From the NCBI RefSeq assembly GCF_947366995.1, contig NZ_CANBCC010000036.1:1-39286 (forward strand): a DNA stretch of 39,286 bases. The letters are read 5' to 3'. Position numbers and translations under genes: made by a program. Positions 34,359-39,286 of the stretch are shown here, piece after piece. The notes beneath the pieces are model-generated. The model did no database searches, was not told the DNA's origin, and worked only from the letters and a program-made list of their open reading frames with translations. The first letter of the stretch is position 1; each line of letters begins with the position of its first letter. This stretch comes from an uncultured Aquabacterium sp. (lineage in GTDB: Bacteria > Pseudomonadota > Gammaproteobacteria > Burkholderiales > Burkholderiaceae_C).

Positions 34359-36140
34359 CTAGTTGTTGCCGGCACTGTAGCCGGTCAGACATCGCCTCAG
34401 GGATTCGAGGGTATCCGCTTCGCGCAGCGGTTTGTCTGTCCGCCAGCGCAGGATCCGGGGAAAGCGCACGGCCAGCCCGCTCTTGTGGCGGGGGCTCGGT
34501 GCGATCCCCTCGAAGCCCAGCTCGAACACCAGCGAGGGGCGCACCGCGCGCACCGGCCCGAACTTCTGCAGCGTCGTCTGGCGAATCACCTTGTCGACCT
34601 GCGTGATCTCGGCATCCGTGAGCCCGGAATAGGCCTTGGCAAAGGTCACCAGTTGCAGCCCTTGCGGATCCGGCGGCTGCCCGGCCGAGATGGCATCCAG
34701 CACGGCGAGAACTTCGGCGTCGTCGCGTGGGGGGCGGTTCCACACGGCAAACGTGTAGTCGGTGTACAGGCTGGCCCGGCGGCCGTGGCCAGCCTGTGCG
34801 TAGATCAGCACGGCATCGACGGTCATCGGCTCGGTCTTCCACTTCCACCAGATGCCGTCGATGCGGGTTCGGCCGACGCCGTAGCAGGCAGCGTGGTGCT
34901 TGAGCATGAAGCCCTCGACACCAAGCTCGCGCGCCTGCTGGCGCAGGGTGGCCAGCTCGGCCCAGGGCAGCGGCTTTTCCGGCCGGCTTGGCAGTGGCGA
35001 CAAAACGAGGTCGCGCAGCGCGGTGCGGTGCGCTTCCAACAGCTGGCGGCGCAAGCGTTGCGGTTGACGCCGCAGATCCTGGTGCGCCCATGCCAGCAGG
35101 TCGTAGGCGATGAACGCGCACGGCACCTTTTGCAGCCACGCGGCCGTCAACTTCTGGCGCGTGATGCGCTGCTGCAGTTCGGCAAACGGGGCCGGTGAAA
35201 AGGGCAGATTCAGGCCGGGTGAGGGTTCGTCGCGGATCGCGAGAATCTCGCCATCGAGCACCGTGCCATCCGGCCAGTGTTGCGCCAGCGCCGCGAGGTC
35301 GGGAAAGCGCTCGGTGATCAGCTCCTCGCCCCGCGACCAGATGCCCACCTGGCCATCGCGGCGCACGATCTGCGCGCGGATGCCATCGAACTTCCACTCG
35401 ACGAGCCAGTCTGCTGAAGGGCCCAGTACCGTCTCGTGCGCGCCGCCAGGGGCTTCGGCTTCCTCCAGTGGGTGGGCCAGAAAGAAGGGGTAGGGCTGGG
35501 TGCCCTGCGGCTCGTCGGCATCCCCGTCCAGAGGGGCGATGAGCCGCGCGTAAGCGTCGGCATCGGGGGCATGGCGGGCATCGGTGTAGCCCATCAGGCG
35601 CTGGGCCACCACCGTGGCGGGCAGTCCGGCGTGCTCGGCCAGCGACCGGATCACCAGCTGCTTGCTCACGCCCACGCGCCAGCCTCCACCGATCAGCTTG
35701 ATCAGCACGAAGCGTTGCGCCCAGTCCAGCGGGGCCATCCACGCGCGCAAGGCCACATGCTGCGCCTCGACCGGCTGGCCGCGCAAGGGCAGCAGCCGTT
35801 CCTGAAGCCAGCGGTGCAACGGCAGGGCGGTGGCTTGCCGCGTGTCGGCGACCTCGGCCCGCGTGTGCGGCAGCAGGTGGGCGATGGTCTCCGCGAGATC
35901 GCCCACCGCCTGGTACGAGACCTCGAACAGCCACTCGTCGATGCCCGCTGCCTCAGCGGCCCACCGGCGCAGCTCGGTGGTGTTGATGGCCCGCCGCGGT
36001 CGGCCGCCCGACAGAAAGTACACCGCCCATGCGGCGTCCTGCGGCCCGGCATCCCGCCAGTAGCGCAGCAATGACGCCACCTTGTCGCGGGTGGCGGTGC
36101 TGGCGTCCAGTTCGGTGTAGAGCTGCGCGAATCGCTGCAT
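34359..36140 (-). CDS. ATP-dependent DNA ligase (PP_1105-type)
   Basis: This ATP-dependent ligase supplements the essential NAD-dependent LigA and is linked in related bacteria to DNA damage responses. A helical DNA-binding domain occupies about 1-200. The nucleotidyltransferase domain has motif I EWKFDGIR with the adenylated Lys250, motif III GTVLDGEIL (about 292), motif IV EGFMLKH (about 414) and motif V WWKWK (about 433). An OB-fold domain follows with FAVWNRPPRDD and RFPRILRWRTDK near the end. The 593 residues fit the single-polypeptide family. In pseudomonads such ligases often lie beside lhr helicase and exonuclease genes; here those are absent and folE follows. No clear ribosome site precedes ATG 36140. 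Confidence 0.92.
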   Translation of the reverse strand: MQRFAQLYTELDASTATRDKVASLLRYWRDAGPQDAAWAVYFLSGGRPRRAINTTELRRWAAEAAGIDEWLFEVSYQAVGDLAETIAHLLPHTRAEVADTRQATALPLHRWLQERLLPLRGQPVEAQHVALRAWMAPLDWAQRFVLIKLIGGGWRVGVSKQLVIRSLAEHAGLPATVVAQRLMGYTDARHAPDADAYARLIAPLDGDADEPQGTQPYPFFLAHPLEEAEAPGGAHETVLGPSADWLVEWKFDGIRAQIVRRDGQVGIWSRGEELITERFPDLAALAQHWPDGTVLDGEILAIRDEPSPGLNLPFSPAPFAELQQRITRQKLTAAWLQKVPCAFIAYDLLAWAHQDLRRQPQRLRRQLLEAHRTALRDLVLSPLPSRPEKPLPWAELATLRQQARELGVEGFMLKHHAACYGVGRTRIDGIWWKWKTEPMTVDAVLIYAQAGHGRRASLYTDYTFAVWNRPPRDDAEVLAVLDAISAGQPPDPQGLQLVTFAKAYSGLTDAEITQVDKVIRQTTLQKFGPVRAVRPSLVFELGFEGIAPSPRHKSGLAVRFPRILRWRTDKPLREADTLESLRRCLTGYSAGNN

Positions 36141-36175
36141 GGCAGCAGCCTAGCATCGCGCAGCGCCCGGGCCGC

Positions 36176-37018
36176 TCAGTCTGCGTGGCAGACCGGGTCT
36201 CGCGGGTGCTGCACGCAGTGGCGCGCGCGGCAGGTGGCGCCCGGTGCGCCGGTCAGCGTCTTGCACGTTGCCCAGTCTGCCGCGGCCACCGTCGTGCCCG
36301 CACCGGGGGCGGTCTGGCGCGAACGGGTGTGCGTCATCAGGGCCTGCACCAGGGCGACGTCGTCGGCACCCGGTCGGTTGGCGCGGGGGGCCGAGGCCGT
36401 TCGCTCTGCATGCCGCTCGCGGTCGGACCGTTCCGCCCGGGCGACGTCCGTGCGCGGGGACTTGCCCGGCGGGATGTCTTTCGTGGCCTGAGCATTCGGC
36501 GACGCATCGGTCGCCGCCACGGCGCTCGCGGCTGTGGCGGTCTGGGGCGCGCCCACGGTCGGATCGGGGGCGACGTTCTCGATGCGCGCAGCCGGGGCCG
36601 GGGCGGTCAGGGCAGCCAGCGGCCCGCCCGATCCCTGCGCCTTGGGCGTCGCACTGTGCGCCGCCGACGCCGCAGCCGCAGCCGCCGACGCCACGTTGGT
36701 GTGAGGGGCCGCAGCCCACCGCGCAGCCTCCGGATTGCCTTCCTGGACCACCACCGAGAACGTGGCCAGCAAGGCCAGCGCGCCACCCGCCATCAGCACG
36801 ACGGCGGCTCGCTTCTGCCACCTGGCGCGGTCTCGCGGTTGCCGGCGGCGCGTGGAGGGTGCTCCTCGCGCGGGCTGCCGGGCCGACTCCAGCGTGGACA
36901 GCAGCCCCACGGGTGGCTGCCCGCCTGCAGCGTGTTCAGGGTGGTCGGGGTCCATCCCGGCGAAGAGGCTCGGACGGTCCAGCGATGGACGCGCCGAGGC
37001 GCCTGTTTCATGGCTCAC
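36176..37018 (-). CDS. Membrane-anchored protein of unknown function with Cys-rich tail
   Basis: I do not recognise a family. A polar, basic N-terminal region (1-70) precedes one membrane helix (71-91, AAVVLMAGGALALLATFSVVV). A long Ala/Pro-rich linker (about 95-225) follows, and then a compact tail with four cysteines (252, 263, 268, 277) and nearby histidines. The tail would be periplasmic and could form disulfides or bind metal. The start is GTG 37018, supported by GGGAGA seven bases upstream; no better ATG exists. It is divergent from the M15 peptidase gene and heads the minus-strand cluster, 35 bases before the ligase. Confidence 0.7.
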   Translation of the reverse strand: MSHETGASARPSLDRPSLFAGMDPDHPEHAAGGQPPVGLLSTLESARQPARGAPSTRRRQPRDRARWQKRAAVVLMAGGALALLATFSVVVQEGNPEAARWAAAPHTNVASAAAAAASAAHSATPKAQGSGGPLAALTAPAPAARIENVAPDPTVGAPQTATAASAVAATDASPNAQATKDIPPGKSPRTDVARAERSDRERHAERTASAPRANRPGADDVALVQALMTHTRSRQTAPGAGTTVAAADWATCKTLTGAPGATCRARHCVQHPRDPVCHAD

Positions 37019-37048
37019 GCCAGTCTCCCTGATGACTTGTTTATGGTT

Positions 37049-37076
37049 GAATCGCGAGATTCTACGAATCACATTC
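37049..37076. promoter_or_regulatory. Clustered GAATC/GATTC half-sites between divergent genes
   Basis: GAATC (37049), GATTC (37058), GAATC (37066) and CATTC (37072) lie within 28 bases, the first three forming two overlapping inverted repeats with spacers of four and three bases. The cluster sits in the 108-base space between divergent genes. It could be an operator for one or both; there is no direct evidence of binding. Confidence 0.35.
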
Positions 37077-37126
37077 CCAGGGACCTGCGCCCCCGTTGTG
37101 GGGTTGCAAGCAATGGTTACAGAACG

Positions 37127-37987
37127 ATGCAGACAGGGTGGCTGTGGGCCGGCTTCGCACTGGGGTGCGCAGTGCTGGCCGGCGTGGTGTTTCCCGGCTG
37201 GTGGTCCAGCCCGTGGCAGCGGCTTGCACTGACCTGGCGACGCCGTCATGCGGTGCAGTGGTCGTGGCCGCGCCAAGCCGCCCGGGCACCGCGCCCCCGC
37301 CTGCCTGTCATCGGCGCCACAGTGCGCCCCTGGTGGCGACCCGCGTCGTGGCAGACGCCTGTCGCCGTGGTCCTGCTGCTGGCCATGCCAGCCGTGGCCG
37401 TGCTCGGCTGGGGCCTGCGCGGCCCCTGGATGCTCGACGGCTTCGACGATCGCGTTGGCGTAGGCGATGAGCGCATCACGCAGCTGCTTGCAGGTGAACA
37501 CCTCGTGCCGCCGCCGCCCTTGCCCCCCGAGGTCTTTGCCACCGCCGAAGTGGAAATCGAGCGCCCGATGCTGGCGCTGGCCGACCGCCGGTGGGAGCAG
37601 ATGGACCCGGACTTCGTCCAGCGGCTGCTGTGGGTGTTCCGGATCATGAAGGAAGAGCATGGGTACGACATGGCCTTGCTCGAAGGCTGGCGCAGTCCCG
37701 AGCGCCAGAACCAGCTGGCCGCCAAGGGGGCTCACGTCACACAGGCCACCGCGGGTCAGAGCTATCACCAGTGGGGCCTGGCCGCCGACTGCGCCTTCCT
37801 GCGCAACGGGCGACTGGTCATCTCCGAACGCGACCCCTGGGCCATGGAAGGCTATCGCCGATATGGTGAGGTGGCCGAGCGGGTGGGGCTCACCTGGGGC
37901 GGCCGTTGGCAGATGCTCGACCTGGGTCACGTGGAGTGGCGCAAGCCTGGCGTCCGCGAAGCCATGCGCGCCGTCCGCGGCCGCTGA
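37127..37987 (+). CDS. Membrane-anchored M15 family peptidase (VanY/endolysin-like, TagX-like)
   Basis: This is a zinc peptidase of family M15 that cuts peptidoglycan peptides. Two N-terminal hydrophobic helices (about 5-25 and 79-97) anchor it to the inner membrane with the catalytic domain (145-286) in the periplasm. The zinc ligands are His214 and Asp221 in SYHQWGLAAD and His268 in LGHVEW; Asp265 is the likely catalytic acid. LLEGWRSPERQNQL is the usual substrate-loop block. M15 L,D-endopeptidases such as TagX open the cell wall for type VI secretion assembly; the PAAR gene next door supports that role here. ATG 37127 gives the first helix an intact start. Confidence 0.85.
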   Translation: MQTGWLWAGFALGCAVLAGVVFPGWWSSPWQRLALTWRRRHAVQWSWPRQAARAPRPRLPVIGATVRPWWRPASWQTPVAVVLLLAMPAVAVLGWGLRGPWMLDGFDDRVGVGDERITQLLAGEHLVPPPPLPPEVFATAEVEIERPMLALADRRWEQMDPDFVQRLLWVFRIMKEEHGYDMALLEGWRSPERQNQLAAKGAHVTQATAGQSYHQWGLAADCAFLRNGRLVISERDPWAMEGYRRYGEVAERVGLTWGGRWQMLDLGHVEWRKPGVREAMRAVRGR

Positions 37988-38124
37988 AGCTCGCTCACAC
38001 TCGACACAAGCCGTAACAGCTGACCTGCTTTGGAGGGGGGTGAGTCGCTTCGCTGCGCCCTTAGACTCGCCCCGCGCGGCCCAGGCTGCGCCCATAAACA
38101 AAAGCAAGCAGGGAGCGCGAGGCC

Positions 38125-38394
38125 ATGGGCCGTCCATTCATCGTCCTCGGTGATGTCACCGACCACGGGGGCACCGTGGTGCAGGCGTCGGCCATGACCG
38201 ACACCCATGGCCGCGGCATTGCGCGGGTTGGCGACAAGGTCACCTGCCCGCGCAAGGGGCATGGCGGCACCACGGTCATCGTCACAGGTGATCCCACCAT
38301 GCTGATCGACGGCATGCCGGCAGCCCGCCATGGCGACAAGTGCGCCTGTGGTGCCACCCTCATCGCGACTCAGGCCGTCTCCACCGACATCTGA
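38125..38394 (+). CDS. PAAR domain protein (type VI secretion spike tip)
   Basis: PAAR proteins form the sharp tip on the VgrG spike of the type VI secretion needle. This is a stand-alone domain of 89 residues with no effector extension. The repeated motifs are GDVTDHGGTVVQ, VGDKVTCPRKGHGGTTVIVTG (only in part here), MLIDGMPAARHGDKCACG and the final GATLIATQ. Conserved His and Cys residues for metal binding at the tip are present (Cys in VTCP, His in GHGG, His in ARHGD, Cys in KCAC). GGGAGCGCGAGG precedes ATG 38125. It follows the M15 gene by 137 bases, in which I see no further gene. Confidence 0.93.
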   Translation: MGRPFIVLGDVTDHGGTVVQASAMTDTHGRGIARVGDKVTCPRKGHGGTTVIVTGDPTMLIDGMPAARHGDKCACGATLIATQAVSTDI

Positions 38395-38456
38395 GACGCG
38401 GCGCGACGGCGGCGTTTGCGCCCAGGTCGCCCGGTCATCTATCAGGCAGTTCAGGC

Positions 38457-39286
38457 ATGACCCAGGTTTGGAAAGTGGCGGGGATGTGGCTGGTGATCGC
38501 AGCGGTCATCTGGCTCTTCTCGATCTGGCAGTGGCAGACCACAGACGCCACCGTGGCCGATCGCGATATCGTGATGCAGCTGCTGGTCCTGCCTGTGATG
38601 CTCACAGCCGCGCTGTGGCTCTCATTGAGGGGTGTGCAGCGCCTCCGCACAAGCTCGGCCCAGGCAGCGGCGCCCGGTGCCGCTCCGGCGGTGTCCCTGG
38701 ACGAGCAGCCTAACTCGGAAGCCGCCTTGCGGGCCGCCAACACCTGGCTGCTCGCCTCGGGCGTGTCGCTGCGCGCGGGCAGCGATGCCGATGCCGCCTG
38801 GGCCACCATGCAATCGAACCCCCCTCGTCCCGGGCCGGATGCCACCCTCTTCGACCTGGATGGCATGCCCGTCTTCACCGCCCGCGTCGAGCAGGTCGAC
38901 GAGCTTCTGGCCTCCGAGCCCGACCCGGATGCCGTGCTCAGCCACCCAGACGGGCGCCCTGCGTCGGCCGCCGTGCAGCGCGCCTGGGTGCTGATGCAGG
39001 CCGTGCTCTTGCCACTGCTCGATGCCGTCGGCGGCCTGATCCCCGATGAAGCCCAGGGTGGCTCACTCCCTGAGCCTGCAGACGATGCGACCGCGCCCTC
39101 GATGCGCGCGCATCTGTCCGGCGTGGCCGCGCCGGTGTCGGCGCAGCACCTGGCAACCCGGGAGGCCCGCCGGCCGACGCTCACCGTGCGCCTGGTGCTG
39201 CCGGCCCGGTGGTCGGTCGAGGACCAGGCGCTGTTTGTCCAGGCCCTGCGTGGTCAGTGCGGTGTGCTGCTTGATTGGGCCGAGGC
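38457..39286 (+). CDS. Membrane protein of unknown function, 3' end beyond window
   Basis: An open frame runs from ATG 38457 to the end of the window (276 codons) without a stop, so the gene is truncated by the edge. Two hydrophobic helices (about 7-23 and 43-57) are followed by an Ala/Pro-rich linker and a soluble region with alternating short helices. The TLTVRLVLPARWSVEDQALF block near the edge is the most structured-looking part. I cannot name a family from this part. Its place just behind PAAR suggests a type VI secretion accessory protein. Codon use is the same as in the neighbours. Confidence 0.75.
   Translation, partial: MTQVWKVAGMWLVIAAVIWLFSIWQWQTTDATVADRDIVMQLLVLPVMLTAALWLSLRGVQRLRTSSAQAAAPGAAPAVSLDEQPNSEAALRAANTWLLASGVSLRAGSDADAAWATMQSNPPRPGPDATLFDLDGMPVFTARVEQVDELLASEPDPDAVLSHPDGRPASAAVQRAWVLMQAVLLPLLDAVGGLIPDEAQGGSLPEPADDATAPSMRAHLSGVAAPVSAQHLATREARRPTLTVRLVLPARWSVEDQALFVQALRGQCGVLLDWAE

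Noticed and set aside
1-39286. Mobile elements, prophage genes or CRISPR arrays
   Set aside because: I saw no transposase, integrase, terminal inverted repeats, att duplication at the tRNA or regularly spaced repeats.

Overview
The window reads as chromosomal DNA of a high-GC betaproteobacterium in the order Burkholderiales. The evidence is the aa3/caa3-type cytochrome oxidase locus in the order typical of that group (coxB with a fused cytochrome c domain, coxA, a 38-residue oxidase assembly protein, ctaG, DUF2970, coxC, an antisense DUF2909 gene, SURF1, a SCO-like gene, ctaA, ctaB, sco), a RecBCD system and uniformly strong GC3 bias. I see no insertion sequence, integrase, CRISPR array or rRNA. 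The genes are densely packed, and no gene-free stretch exceeds about 200 bases.

Region 1 (1-3649): a tRNA-Val(CAC) gene with a good intrinsic terminator, an acyltransferase-3 membrane protein, a convergent small protein of unknown function that starts at TTG, and an amidase-signature hydrolase.

Region 2 (3733-17077): five genes on the + strand whose start and stop codons overlap at every junction. They are a divergent Mre11/SbcD-type nuclease, its Rad50/SbcC-type ATPase, and recC, recB, recD. The arrangement looks like one translationally coupled DNA-end-processing operon. The Mre11-like protein has two substituted metal-ligand positions. The Rad50-like protein has a small beta-rich insert at the coiled-coil apex where a zinc hook would be expected. 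I regard this as the most interesting unit.

Region 3 (17062-18866): comF and a divergent BioC-like protein whose SAM-binding glycine motif is degraded.

Region 4 (18932-29169): a well-formed sigma70 promoter followed by the cytochrome c oxidase structural genes, copper delivery (CtaG and SCO), SURF1 and heme A synthesis (CtaA, CtaB). One small twin-membrane-segment gene lies on the opposite strand in the middle.

Region 5 (29374-31317): a predicted surface lipoprotein with a pectate-lyase-like beta-helix and a PKD-like tail.

Region 6 (37018 down to 31329, minus strand): a possible six-gene operon. It contains a membrane-anchored protein with a Cys-rich tail, an ATP-dependent DNA ligase, folE, a BLUF blue-light sensor, a DUF429 protein and an aldose-1-epimerase-like mutarotase.

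Region 7 (37127-39286, + strand): a membrane-anchored M15 peptidase, a PAAR spike-tip protein and the 5' part of a two-helix membrane protein. This looks like the edge of a type VI secretion locus that continues beyond the window.
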